A DNA stretch of 26,778 nucleotides from Anaerococcus sp. (GCF_030825785.1 NZ_JAPJPG010000019.1:1-26778); one strand, 5' to 3'; shown: positions 7,433 to 15,037, counted from the first letter of the stretch. Program-made: numbers and translations. Notes: a model not told the origin generated them from the sequence alone.

Positions 7433-7708
7433 ATGAAAAGAGAAGTTTTAATTTATCTACTGACTATTAACATAGTCGCAATAGCTCTTACAATTTATGA
7501 TAAGATAGCGAGCAAGAGATTTAGGAAAAATCGTATAAGGGAAAATGTCCTCTTACTAGTAGGGGCTCTGGGTGGGGCAGTTTCTATGTATATTACAATG
7601 AAGCTAATAAGACATAAGACCCGCCACAAGAAGTTTATGACAGGCCTCCCTATAATTTTGACCTTGCAGATAGTTTTTTTAATTTATAAGGTTAAATTTG
7701 TTGGATAA
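7433..7708 (+). CDS. DUF1294 small membrane protein
   Basis: This 91-residue integral membrane protein is of unknown function. It has an N-terminal transmembrane helix (about 5-22), then YDKIASKRFRKNRIRE, a second helix over VLLLVGALGGAVSMYITM, the basic signature RHKTRHKKF, and a last hydrophobic helix. The order YDK, R-I/R-E, LGG, RHKT-x-K-x-F is the DUF1294 pattern. No strong Shine-Dalgarno site precedes the ATG, so the start is less certain. It converges with the pantothenate kinase gene on the opposite strand and shares its terminator. Confidence 0.85.
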   Translation: MKREVLIYLLTINIVAIALTIYDKIASKRFRKNRIRENVLLLVGALGGAVSMYITMKLIRHKTRHKKFMTGLPIILTLQIVFLIYKVKFVG

Positions 7709-7739
7709 TAAGAAAATTTTATATTTATCAAATTTAAAA

Positions 7740-7768
7740 GACGAGGAGAGTTGATTTATTTCCTCGTC
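7740..7768. terminator. Bidirectional terminator between DUF1294 and the pantothenate kinase
   Basis: GACGAGGA (7740-7747) and TCCTCGTC (7761-7768) form a perfect stem flanked by A-rich sequence on the left and T-rich sequence on the right. It therefore serves both converging genes. The right arm overlaps the kinase stop codon. Confidence 0.85.
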
Positions 7769-8540
7769 ATTTTGCATTTAGTTCGTATATATCTTTAAGT
7801 CCCAAAAGACCTAAGTTTGGGAGAGATTTTATCTTTAAGTCCTTGTATTCTATAAAATCGGCGTATTCTCCACTTGTAATTATATCAGTATTTTCTTTAT
7901 CCAAATTATTTTGCTCTATTATTTCACCAATAATTGCTTCTACAGCCTTTTTATAGGAGTAATATATGCCATTTTGCATGGCTTTGGTTGTAGACTTGCC
8001 CAAGATTTTTTTTACCTTTACAATTTCAACCTGAGGAAGCTTGGCACTTTCCCTTACTAGGGCTTCTTGGAAGAGGTCTATGCCAGGCATTATTGCTCCT
8101 CCAAGAAATTCCTTCTTATTATTGATATAGTCTATGGTGGTTATTGTGGACGCTTGGATTATTATAATGTTTTTATCGGACCTATTTTTACTTCCTACTG
8201 CCCTTATTATCCTATCGCTTCCCACGTCTTTGGGATTATCATATTTGATATTAATACCTGTCTTAAGACCGGCTGATACATAGTAGGGACTTTTCTTTGA
8301 AATTTTATAAGCAATATCCATATATGTCCTATCAAGTTCTGGGACTACTGAAGAAATTATAATATCAGTTATGTCTTCGAGCTTAATCCCCTTATCTAGT
8401 AAAAGATATTTGATAACAAGATAAAGTTCGCTCGCTGACCTATCTTTTATGCTAGATAGACTAAAGTTTGCCGTAAGCTTACCCTTATCAAAAACTCCAA
8501 AGTCTGTGTTTCTATTTTCTATATCAATAGCTAAAAGCAT
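7767..8540 (-). CDS. coaX: Type III pantothenate kinase, motif-divergent
   Basis: The family phosphorylates pantothenate, the first step to coenzyme A. Length (257) and overall pattern fit: AIDIENRN at 4-11, NPKDVGSDRIIRAVG at 102-115 and GGAIMPGI at 147-154. Key positions differ. The phosphate-binding DIGNTN is DIENRN, with G to E8 and T to R10. The DFGTATT-type block reads QASTITT (129-135), so the monovalent-cation aspartate is Q129 and its glycine S131. The catalytic aspartate of GSDR (D109) is kept. Its start lies one base after the stop of the upstream transporter gene, whose last codons carry its AGGAGA site. The operon supports a pantothenate role. It could be an active divergent kinase, a regulator-like relic, or a neofunctionalised paralogue. 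Confidence 0.85.
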   Translation of the reverse strand: MLLAIDIENRNTDFGVFDKGKLTANFSLSSIKDRSASELYLVIKYLLLDKGIKLEDITDIIISSVVPELDRTYMDIAYKISKKSPYYVSAGLKTGINIKYDNPKDVGSDRIIRAVGSKNRSDKNIIIIQASTITTIDYINNKKEFLGGAIMPGIDLFQEALVRESAKLPQVEIVKVKKILGKSTTKAMQNGIYYSYKKAVEAIIGEIIEQNNLDKENTDIITSGEYADFIEYKDLKIKSLPNLGLLGLKDIYELNAK

Positions 8541-8541
8541 T

Positions 8542-9288
8542 TTATCTCCTTGATGATTTGAGGGCCTTAATTACTGCTGTTGAAAGTATAACAGAAAGAA
8601 TGGCCTCTGGTATACCACTTGTAATTGTAACTCCAAGTATGGCTGACCTTGCGCTATCCATTGGTAAGCCAAGTGTTTTGACATAGCTTTCGGCATAGAT
8701 TAAATAGATTCCACCAAGAACTAGGACGGTATTTGTCATAGAACCTACGAAAGCACCAATTGCTATTGGGAAATCTTTCTTAGATTTTTTGGAATAGGCA
8801 AATAGGCCGATAACTACAGCAAGAAGTATTATTACAAATATAATATTTAGAAGGGATTTTCCTTCAGTAATATTCTTATAGAGTAGGTAGATAAGACCTA
8901 TAGAGATTACAATCCACAAAATTTTGGAAAGATTCTTAAGCTTTTTATCTCCTATATTTTGGCAAGCCTTGTAAGCATAGTAGCTAGTAATTCCAATTAG
9001 AACTCTTGGAAGAACAGATATTAAAGGATTGTAGAAGACAAAGGAAACCGGACTAGGATTTCTTAGAAGGGCGTTTAGTAAAGACGAAACACCAAATATT
9101 AGTCCAACTAGGGCTCCTACGATTGGTCCTTCTGCAATTGCTCCAATGATTACAGGAATGTGCATGGTTGTCGCATTGATAAATCCTAGAGGAATAAGAC
9201 CGAGTGGAGTTAGGCTAAGAACTATGGTGATTGCACCAAGCATTGCCGCCGTCACAAGCTTTCTGCTACTGATTGATTTTTTATTCAT
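8542..9288 (-). CDS. ECF transporter substrate-binding (S) component, probably for pantothenate
   Basis: This 248-residue, very hydrophobic protein has about six membrane helices. It has the ECF S-component look: a short basic N-terminus (SISSRKLVTAAMLGAITIVLS), then ATTMHIPVIIGAI, then GALVGLIFGVSSLL. The SRKLV/AAM region is where S components contact the shared EcfT. Such proteins capture a vitamin and rely on EcfA, EcfA' and EcfT encoded elsewhere; none is in the window. Direct coupling to a pantothenate-kinase gene suggests pantothenate as substrate, but sequence alone does not settle this. The middle has an unusually polar, lysine-rich loop (about 111-122). GGAGGT precedes the ATG at good spacing. 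Confidence 0.82.
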   Translation of the reverse strand: MNKKSISSRKLVTAAMLGAITIVLSLTPLGLIPLGFINATTMHIPVIIGAIAEGPIVGALVGLIFGVSSLLNALLRNPSPVSFVFYNPLISVLPRVLIGITSYYAYKACQNIGDKKLKNLSKILWIVISIGLIYLLYKNITEGKSLLNIIFVIILLAVVIGLFAYSKKSKKDFPIAIGAFVGSMTNTVLVLGGIYLIYAESYVKTLGLPMDSARSAILGVTITSGIPEAILSVILSTAVIKALKSSRR

Positions 9289-9411
9289 AATTACCTCCGA
9301 TACGGTTCATATAGATACCGTTCATTTGCATCGCTGATGCTAGAAACATTCTTCGCTTAATCGCCTTTTCTAGTATCTCCTACTTGTGAAATCTAGAATA
9401 GATTAAAGACT
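9289..9411 (-). promoter_or_regulatory. Structured 5' leader of the S-component/coaX operon
   Basis: On the - strand the leader has in order: a TAGAAA/TTTCTA stem enclosing GGCGATTAAGCG; a perfect GCATC-AGC-GATGC hairpin; and a hairpin ACGGT/ACCGT ending three bases before the GGAGG ribosome site. Two 12-base near-identical direct repeats (9299-9310 and 9314-9325) make up that last hairpin. The layout could control ribosome access. It does not match the riboswitch consensus sequences I compared by eye (THF, TPP, FMN, preQ1), although GCG-TTAAG-CG vaguely resembles part of the THF class. A vitamin-responsive RNA is inference. Confidence 0.4.
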
Positions 9412-9417
9412 ACTAAG

Positions 9418-9446
9418 ATTATAACTATGTTTTTATCTAAAGTAAA
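9418..9446 (-). promoter_or_regulatory. Promoter of the S-component/coaX operon
   Basis: On the - strand TTTACT (9441-9446) lies 17 bases before a perfect TATAAT (9418-9423). The start of transcription would be near 9411, leaving a leader of about 122 nt. Confidence 0.6.
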
Positions 9447-9458
9447 GAGGGAAGAGAG

Positions 9459-9485
9459 AAAAAGAGCAAAATTTAAAATTTTGCC
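9459..9485 (-). terminator. Terminator of the OatA-like gene
   Basis: Directly after the TAG, the - strand reads GGGCAAAATTT, two bases, AATTTTGCTC and then five T residues. The near-perfect stem precedes the next promoter. Confidence 0.7.
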
Positions 9486-11294
9486 CTAAGGTTGAACTTT
9501 ATTTACGTTTAATATTTTCCTTAAGATCAATTCAGCATAGTCGGTACTTCCTTCGACATTTGGATGGACCCTGTCAACTGCTAGAAGATCATCCCTATCC
9601 TTTACGAAAGACCTCCAGTCGACTAGATGGGCATTCTCGTGACTATCGGTGAAGGCTTTGACGTTTTTATTTACCTGATCCATATAGGATTCAAGATGGC
9701 TGGTGTTTACAAAATATACATCCCTGCCGTCAGCTACGTCCATAATAGCCTCCATATCTGAATCATTCGCCGATCCGTTTGAGCCGAGGCCTACGAGGAT
9801 TATGTCATTTAAACCAATGTCGTTTTTGATTGCAAGAAGCCTATCAGCTCCCTCTGGCATATCCCTACCGACTTCTCCATCAAGATATAGGTTTGGTACG
9901 TAGTCTCTTAGGTAGGAATCTACATTCATAAGGACAGAATCCCCCACTGCAGTTATGGAAATTCCCTTAAGGAAGGAAAGCTCCTTGTCCGTGAAATTGA
10001 AATCATCGTAGGCTTTTTCCTTAAAATTTAGATTTTCCTTTTCCTTGCTTTTATTTTTCCCAGAACTAGCTTTTGATTTAATCTTTTTTGCATCTTCATT
10101 TCTCTTTTTGATTTCTGCTTCATTTTGCGAGAAGTTTTGCTTAAACTTATCCATTTCTTCCTGCTTTTTATTTCCTATAGCAAATGATATAATATTTAAC
10201 ATTATAATCAGAACTAGACTTCCTATAAGCTTCTTACTTCTAAACTTCTTATTAGAAAAGCGAGCTTGATAGGAAATCTCTGAAATAAGGACAAGGACTA
10301 TAAGCTCCAAGCCATAAAATAAAATCCTATTTTCTATCCTGGTCCTTAGAAAGTAGGTGAAAAATACTTGAATTATATACTGCCACAAATAGTAATAATA
10401 GGACCTATCACCTAGCCAAATCATAAACTTATAGAAAGGTCTCTGCTTCCTGTAGGCTATGTGATTTTTTATTTCCATATCGTAGATTATAAGCAAAAAC
10501 AAAGCTACTATTAGCTCATAGGCGAGGAAAAATGTCCTATAGATCCAAAGGCTTTTCCCGTTGATGAAGAAAAAGGGAAGGACGATTGGAATTAATAAAA
10601 TTCTTGCTAGCTTCTTATGGTCTATGCCCTTTATCTTATTTTTATTTTCCCTATAGAGGATATTCGCACAAACTCCAATAAAAAATGCTGAAATTCTATT
10701 ATCTGTCCCATAGTAGATCCTTATTATAGGGGCCTTGGTAAAGGAAAGATAGTAGCTAATCATAGTAGAAATTAAAGTTAGACTAGCAAAAATCCCAAGC
10801 CTTTTCTCATTAAGGTCAAAGCTATTTATTAAATAATCTAACAGATAATAAATTATCACGACCTGGATATAGACAGAGATGTACCACAAATGAGTAAAGA
10901 GGTTGAAATTACCACTCCTATCGAAGTAGGAAATCCCCTTAATAATAGCTCTGATATTTTCTATAGCAAAAGTCGTAGAAAGAGAGCTTAGGATACTGTC
11001 ATCGAAGATTTCTCTAGAAAAGACTAAGGCAAATAAGAGAGAAATTGCCACTATAGTCCAGAGGGGTGACATTATCTTTAGGATTCGTGCCTTTATTTTT
11101 TTAAGATAGACTCTGATATCAACTTCTCCGGAAGACTTAACAGATGCTCTTTCAAGGAAAAATCCTGATATGATCATAAAAATAATCACACCTAGAAAAC
11201 CTCCAGAAAGCCTATGGCTTAGAAGATGATAGGTTGAAACAGCTATAAGGCTTAGGGCCTTAAGCATGGTTACATTGTACAAATTCTTTTTCAT
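9486..11294 (-). CDS. OatA-like peptidoglycan O-acetyltransferase (acyltransferase-3 plus SGNH)
   Basis: This two-domain membrane enzyme is expected to move acetyl groups across the membrane and onto MurNAc O-6, giving lysozyme resistance. The second ATG (11294) is chosen because GGAG precedes it by six bases; this gives 602 residues. Residues about 1-370 form the multi-helix acyltransferase-3 domain with YHLLSH and GGFLGVIIFMIISGFF near the N-terminus. A lysine/glutamate-rich linker (about 375-425) leads to an extracellular SGNH domain with GDSV (S453), GSNG (N506) and DRVH (D574, H577), a complete triad. Length and order match OatA. Acylation of another wall polymer is possible. It is divergent from serS. 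Confidence 0.9.
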   Translation of the reverse strand: MKKNLYNVTMLKALSLIAVSTYHLLSHRLSGGFLGVIIFMIISGFFLERASVKSSGEVDIRVYLKKIKARILKIMSPLWTIVAISLLFALVFSREIFDDSILSSLSTTFAIENIRAIIKGISYFDRSGNFNLFTHLWYISVYIQVVIIYYLLDYLINSFDLNEKRLGIFASLTLISTMISYYLSFTKAPIIRIYYGTDNRISAFFIGVCANILYRENKNKIKGIDHKKLARILLIPIVLPFFFINGKSLWIYRTFFLAYELIVALFLLIIYDMEIKNHIAYRKQRPFYKFMIWLGDRSYYYYLWQYIIQVFFTYFLRTRIENRILFYGLELIVLVLISEISYQARFSNKKFRSKKLIGSLVLIIMLNIISFAIGNKKQEEMDKFKQNFSQNEAEIKKRNEDAKKIKSKASSGKNKSKEKENLNFKEKAYDDFNFTDKELSFLKGISITAVGDSVLMNVDSYLRDYVPNLYLDGEVGRDMPEGADRLLAIKNDIGLNDIILVGLGSNGSANDSDMEAIMDVADGRDVYFVNTSHLESYMDQVNKNVKAFTDSHENAHLVDWRSFVKDRDDLLAVDRVHPNVEGSTDYAELILRKILNVNKVQP

Positions 11295-11319
11295 TACTAA
11301 CTCCATTCTTATCTTTACT

Positions 11320-11325
11320 ATTATA
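11320..11325 (-). promoter_or_regulatory. Probable -10 box of the OatA-like gene
   Basis: A perfect TATAAT on the - strand lies 25 bases before the start codon. The matching -35 (TGTAAA at 11343-11348) is weak, so only the -10 is convincing. Confidence 0.4.
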
Positions 11326-11381
11326 ACACCAGCTTGGTTAAATTTACATTAAAAAATAAAAAATCTAAATATATAGGAAAT

Positions 11382-11409
11382 TTGAGAAATCAAATCTTTA
11401 TTGTATAAT
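11382..11409 (+). promoter_or_regulatory. Promoter of the serS T-box transcript
   Basis: TTGAGA (11382-11387) and TATAAT (11404-11409) are spaced 16 bases apart, with five and six of six matches. The predicted start near 11416 lies just before the T-box stem I. Confidence 0.7.
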
Positions 11410-11424
11410 ATTACTAATTGAATA

Positions 11425-11605
11425 ATGCGAAGAAAGGCCCTAGTAGCTAGGAAAGGCATACAGAGAGGAGATGGTTGGTGGAAATCTCTTGACCGGAACT
11501 AGTGAATCTAGCTTTGAGCATATATGAATTAAGGCAAAGATATTTGCATAATTTGGGTGGCACCACGAGACCTTCGTCCCAATTGGGGAGGGTCTTTTTT
11601 TATTG
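11425..11605 (+). promoter_or_regulatory. T-box leader (tRNA-Ser sensing) of serS
   Basis: The leader has the T-box sequence GGGTGGCACCACG (11555-11567) inside an antiterminator region, followed by a terminator hairpin whose arms are AGACC and GGTCT and a run of seven T. Upstream stem I has AGTAG and AGAGAGGAG/GGTGGAAA elements. In the 3' strand, GAA is followed by TCT (11507-11509) and a purine, the expected specifier position. UCU is a serine codon, agreeing with the downstream synthetase. Uncharged tRNA-Ser should stabilise the antiterminator and raise serS expression. The specifier assignment is from manual folding. Confidence 0.92.
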
Positions 11606-11620
11606 TTTAAAGGAGAAATT

Positions 11621-12910
11621 ATGATTGATATTAAATTACTTAGAGAAAATCCAGAACTTGTAAAAGAAAACATCAAAAAGAAATTCCAAGACGAAAAGCT
11701 AGTCTTAGTTGACGAAGTTATAGACCTAGACGAAAAGCTTAGATCTTTCAAGACTGAGGGAGATAACTTAAGAAGCGAAAGAAATAAGACAAGTAAAGAA
11801 ATTGGCGCTCTTATGGGCCAAGGTAAGAAGGATGAAGCAGAAGAAGCTAAGGCTCATGTAAAAGAAATTAACGATAAACTTACTGATATCGAAGCTAAGA
11901 CCGAAGAGTACGGTAAAGAAGTCAAAAAGAGAATGCAAGTGATCCCACAAATCATCGACGATAGTGTTCCTATAGGAAAGGACGATACAGAAAATGTCGA
12001 AATAGAAAAATTCGGTGAGCCTGTAGTCCCTGACTACGAAGTTCCTTATCACATTGATATTATGGAGACATTCGACGGGGTAGACCTAGATGCTGCAAGA
12101 GATACATCTGGAGCAGGTTTCTACTATCTAAGAGGAGATATAGCAAGACTTCACTCAGCAATTCTATCTTATGCTAGAGACTTCATGATTGATCGCGGAT
12201 ATACCTACTACATTCCACCATTTATGATTAGATCTGATGTGGTTACTGGAGTAATGAGCTTTTCTGAAATGGAAGATATGATGTATAAGATTGAGGGAGA
12301 AGATCTTTACCTAATCGGTACAAGTGAGCACTCAATGATTGGTAAGTTCATAAATACAATCAATGAAGAAGAAAAAATGCCACTAAGAATGACCTCATAC
12401 TCACCATGCTTTAGAAAAGAAGTAGGAGCTCATGGTATAGAAGAACGTGGAGTTTACAGAATCCACCAATTTGAAAAACAAGAGATGGTAATAATTTGTA
12501 AGCCAGAAGATTCCAAAACCCTTTACAATGAATTATGGAAAAACACTGTAGACTTCTTTAGAAGCCTAGAGATTCCAGTAAGAACCCTAGAATGTTGCTC
12601 AGGAGACTTGGCAGATCTTAAGGTTAAATCATGCGACGTTGAAGCATGGAGCCCAAGACAAAAGAAATACTTCGAAGTAGGAAGCTGCTCTAACCTAGGA
12701 GATGCCCAAGCAAGAAGACTCGGTATTAGACTAAGGGGAGAGAATGGAACCTACTTTGCTCATACACTAAACAATACGGTAGTAGCTCCACCAAGAATGC
12801 TAATAGCCTTCCTAGAAAACTTAATCCAAGAAGACGGAAGCGTGAAAATTCCAGCTCCACTTCAAATGTATATGGGTGGTAAGGACAAAATCGAGCCAAA
12901 AAATAAATAG
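11621..12910 (+). CDS. serS: Seryl-tRNA synthetase
   Basis: This cytoplasmic class II synthetase charges tRNA-Ser. The ATG at 11621 follows AAGGAG at normal spacing and gives 429 residues. Residues about 1-110 form the antiparallel coiled-coil arm (EKLRSFKTEGDNLRSERNK) that contacts the tRNA variable arm. The catalytic core has GTSEHS, motif 2 in SPCFRKEVGAHG then RIHQFEKQEMV, and motif 3 in the C-terminal stretch ending NNTVVAPPRMLIAFLENL. Several blocks (HSMIGKF, SNLGDAQARRLGIR) differ from the E. coli-type sequence TSEVPLT and SSCSNCWDFQARR, so it belongs to a divergent bacterial SerRS subgroup. The T-box upstream confirms the specificity. Confidence 0.96.
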   Translation: MIDIKLLRENPELVKENIKKKFQDEKLVLVDEVIDLDEKLRSFKTEGDNLRSERNKTSKEIGALMGQGKKDEAEEAKAHVKEINDKLTDIEAKTEEYGKEVKKRMQVIPQIIDDSVPIGKDDTENVEIEKFGEPVVPDYEVPYHIDIMETFDGVDLDAARDTSGAGFYYLRGDIARLHSAILSYARDFMIDRGYTYYIPPFMIRSDVVTGVMSFSEMEDMMYKIEGEDLYLIGTSEHSMIGKFINTINEEEKMPLRMTSYSPCFRKEVGAHGIEERGVYRIHQFEKQEMVIICKPEDSKTLYNELWKNTVDFFRSLEIPVRTLECCSGDLADLKVKSCDVEAWSPRQKKYFEVGSCSNLGDAQARRLGIRLRGENGTYFAHTLNNTVVAPPRMLIAFLENLIQEDGSVKIPAPLQMYMGGKDKIEPKNK

Positions 12911-12919
12911 GACTATAAT

Positions 12920-12953
12920 ATCCGTGGGTAAGCTAGCTTATCTGCGGATTTTT
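12920..12953 (+). terminator. serS terminator
   Basis: ATCCG and CGGAT close a long, slightly imperfect stem (inner GTAAGC/GCTTAT) that is followed by five T residues, nine bases after the serS stop. Confidence 0.85.
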
Positions 12954-12954
12954 A

Positions 12955-13002
12955 ATGATGAGAATTTTTGAAATTCCTTATAAGGGTAATTTTTATCATC
13001 AT
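12955..13002. repeat. Imperfect 48-bp inverted repeat
   Basis: ATGATGA (12955-12961) and TCATCAT (12996-13002) are the ends of an interrupted palindrome centred on CCTTATAAGG. It is not followed by a T-tract and is not clearly a terminator. It could be a small repetitive element. Confidence 0.5.
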
Positions 13003-13018
13003 GTAAGAAAATTCTAAC

Positions 13019-13048
13019 AAGGATAAATGATATTGTAGCCTTATCCTT
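13019..13048. repeat. Perfect 8-bp inverted repeat in the serS-exoA gap
   Basis: AAGGATAA (13019-13026) and TTATCCTT (13041-13048) flank a 14-base loop. No T-tract follows, and the function is unknown. Confidence 0.45.
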
Positions 13049-13096
13049 AAGCTAAGAAAGTTTTGATGAAAATAAAAAATATCGATATTAACAAAT

Positions 13097-13166
13097 AAAA
13101 ATCGTCCCAAATCTTGGGGCCTTACTATGATTTATTAAATCTAGATTCCCAAGAGGGACGATTTTT
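13097..13166. terminator. Long bidirectional terminator, mainly for exoA
   Basis: AAAAATCGTCCC plus CTTGGG on the left pair with CCCAAG plus GGGACGATTTTT on the right, with small bulges. The stem is A-rich on one side and T-rich on the other. The right end touches the exoA stop, so it can end exoA transcripts (-) and any readthrough from serS (+). Confidence 0.88.
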
Positions 13167-13167
13167 C

Positions 13168-13992
13168 TTATTTAATTTCAAGCATTATTGGTGTATGATC
13201 TTGTCTATCTCCAGAATCTATTATTGTAGAATCTACTACGTCTTCCATTAACCTATCAGATACTAAAAAGTAGTCAATCCTCCAGCCAGAGTTGTTGATC
13301 TTGCTTGTCTTAACTCTTTGGGCCCACCAGGTGTAGGCTCCTTCAAGGTCCTTGTTAAGATGTCTAAAGGTATCTGTAAATCCCCTATCTAAAAGATTTG
13401 AAAAACCTCTTCTCTCTTCATCTGTAAAGCCAGCTGACATATGGTTGTTATCAGGATGAGCAAGGTCGATTTCCTCATGGGCTACGTTGAAATCGCCTGT
13501 AGCAATAACTGGCTTAATCTGATCAAGCTGAGCAAGATAATCGGCATATAGCTTATCCCATTCTTCTCTTAGGGGAAGTCTCTTAAGCTCACCACCTGCA
13601 TTAGGTGTGTAGACTTGGGTAAAGTAGAAGTCCTCAAACTCTAGGGTAAGGATTCTTCCTTCTAGGTCCATTGTATCTGGAGCACCGATTTCTGGGAAGG
13701 ACTCTTTCACATCGAGGCCCTTCTTGTAGAGAGTCATAGTTCCAGCATAGGACTTCCTTGCAGTTGGTCTTGAGGAAATCCATACATAATCATAATCTGG
13801 GAAGAATTCACTAAGCTTTTCAACGTGCTTCTTGCTAGGTCCATTTGCTGGAAGCTTAGTCTCTTGAAGAGCTATTACATCAGGGTTTTTGTTTTTTATA
13901 GTTAATAGAACATCTCTACTCATTACTGCTCTTTTGGAATCGCTAGTTAGGGCAGCATTTAGAGAATCTATGTTCCAAGAAATAAATTTCAT
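13168..13992 (-). CDS. Exodeoxyribonuclease III / AP endonuclease
   Basis: This base-excision repair enzyme cuts 5' of abasic sites and trims blocked 3' ends. The 274 residues show the EEP-fold motifs in order: FISWNIDSLN, ALQETKLP (metal-binding glutamate), TPNAGGE, TGDFNVAHEEIDLAHP, SAGFTDEERRGF, TWWAQR, GWRIDYFLVS, and the terminal DRQDHTPI holding the catalytic D-H pair. The last motif reads QDH instead of the more usual SDH, with D and H retained. AAGGAG precedes the ATG and a good promoter lies upstream. It is monocistronic. In Bacillus this family is called exoA. Confidence 0.94.
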   Translation of the reverse strand: MKFISWNIDSLNAALTSDSKRAVMSRDVLLTIKNKNPDVIALQETKLPANGPSKKHVEKLSEFFPDYDYVWISSRPTARKSYAGTMTLYKKGLDVKESFPEIGAPDTMDLEGRILTLEFEDFYFTQVYTPNAGGELKRLPLREEWDKLYADYLAQLDQIKPVIATGDFNVAHEEIDLAHPDNNHMSAGFTDEERRGFSNLLDRGFTDTFRHLNKDLEGAYTWWAQRVKTSKINNSGWRIDYFLVSDRLMEDVVDSTIIDSGDRQDHTPIMLEIK

Positions 13993-14025
13993 TAAGTCTC
14001 CTTTACATTTTCATATACTATGATA

Positions 14026-14054
14026 ATTATAGGATAAATCTAATTATTTGCAAA
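14026..14054 (-). promoter_or_regulatory. Promoter of the exonuclease III gene
   Basis: On the - strand TTTGCA (14049-14054) is 17 bases before a perfect TATAAT (14026-14031), about 34 bases ahead of the start codon. Confidence 0.6.
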
Positions 14055-14084
14055 TTTCAAATTTTAATCCATAAAATGAAATAG

Positions 14085-14113
14085 TTTAAGAAAAACTCCT
14101 TAAATGATATAAT
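14085..14113 (+). promoter_or_regulatory. Promoter abutting the pseudouridine synthase start codon
   Basis: A perfect TATAAT (14108-14113) stands only six bases before the ATG at 14120, with a weak TTTAAG -35 (14085-14090) at 17-base spacing. Transcription would start at about the A of the ATG, so the message may be leaderless. Confidence 0.5.
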
Positions 14114-14119
14114 ATTAAT

Positions 14120-15037
14120 ATGATAATGATTGCAGATGAAATAATAAGAATTGATAAGTTTATATCTGACGAGCTAGAGGAGATTCCTCGTGAGAAGATT
14201 AAGGACTTCATCAAGGATAAGAAAATAAAAGTAAATAATTCTTTCGTAAAGCCTAGCTTTAAACTAAGCGAAGGTGATGAAATAGAAATTGACGATTCTC
14301 TTTTCCATGTGCCAGAACTTAAGGCAGAAGATATGGATCTTAATATCGTTTATGAGAATGATGATTACGCCATTATCGATAAGGATAGTAATGTCATAGT
14401 CCATCCAGCAGGGAAAATCATTACAGGAACCCTCGTTAATGGTCTCCTTGCTAAATACGGCTACGATGGCCTTTCTCACATAGGAGGAGACGATAGGCCA
14501 GGTATTGTCCACAGGCTAGATAAGGACACTACAGGTCTTATCGCTATAACGAAAACAAATGCCGCTTATAAGTATTTCAAGAAAATGTTTGAGACAAGAA
14601 AGGTCGACAAATATTATTACGCCATTGTTTTTGGTAACTTCGATAAGAAAAAGGGAACCATCGATAATTTCATGGATAGGGACGTCCACAACAGAAGAAA
14701 AATGGCAGTGAGAAATACTGGAAGAAGGGCTGTTAGCCACTACGAGGTCATAAGCGAGGTAGAGGGCTTTTCTCTTGTAAGAATAAAGATAGAAACAGGA
14801 AGGACTCATCAAATCAGAGTCCACATGACCCATATAAACCACCCTATCCTGGGAGATCCTGTCTATGGCAATGTCAAGCACAAATTTAATCTCGACCATC
14901 AACTCCTTCACTGTGGCAAGGTTGGCTTTAAAAATATGGAGGGAGACTATGTGACCTATGAAGCTATCCCTCACGAAGAATTCTTGAAATATCAGAAAAT
15001 ATTAGGATTAGGTGATAAAGATGTATTCGAAAACTAA
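14120..15037 (+). CDS. RluA-family 23S rRNA/tRNA pseudouridine synthase
   Basis: This enzyme isomerises specific uridines in rRNA or tRNA. The 305 residues contain an N-terminal S4 RNA-binding domain (about 8-60; RIDKFISDEL, KDKKIKVNN). The RluA catalytic domain follows, with HRLDKDTTG (131-139, catalytic D134), YYYAIVFG and ETGRTHQIRVHM. The order resembles RluD, but the target site cannot be read. The usual DKPAGLVVHP reads DKDSNVIVHP, a small divergence. No Shine-Dalgarno site precedes either the ATG at 14120 or the one at 14126, consistent with leaderless initiation. The C-terminus overlaps the comM start by 17 bases. Confidence 0.93.
   Translation: MIMIADEIIRIDKFISDELEEIPREKIKDFIKDKKIKVNNSFVKPSFKLSEGDEIEIDDSLFHVPELKAEDMDLNIVYENDDYAIIDKDSNVIVHPAGKIITGTLVNGLLAKYGYDGLSHIGGDDRPGIVHRLDKDTTGLIAITKTNAAYKYFKKMFETRKVDKYYYAIVFGNFDKKKGTIDNFMDRDVHNRRKMAVRNTGRRAVSHYEVISEVEGFSLVRIKIETGRTHQIRVHMTHINHPILGDPVYGNVKHKFNLDHQLLHCGKVGFKNMEGDYVTYEAIPHEEFLKYQKILGLGDKDVFEN

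Noticed and set aside
9289..9411. Canonical THF riboswitch in the S-component leader
   Set aside because: Only a short GCG-TTAAG-CG resemblance is present. The conserved GGTGAATC and closing CTCC parts are missing.
14516..14974. 152-codon open frame antisense to the pseudouridine synthase
   Set aside because: It is a mirror of a strongly conserved gene and shows no recognisable domain or start signals.
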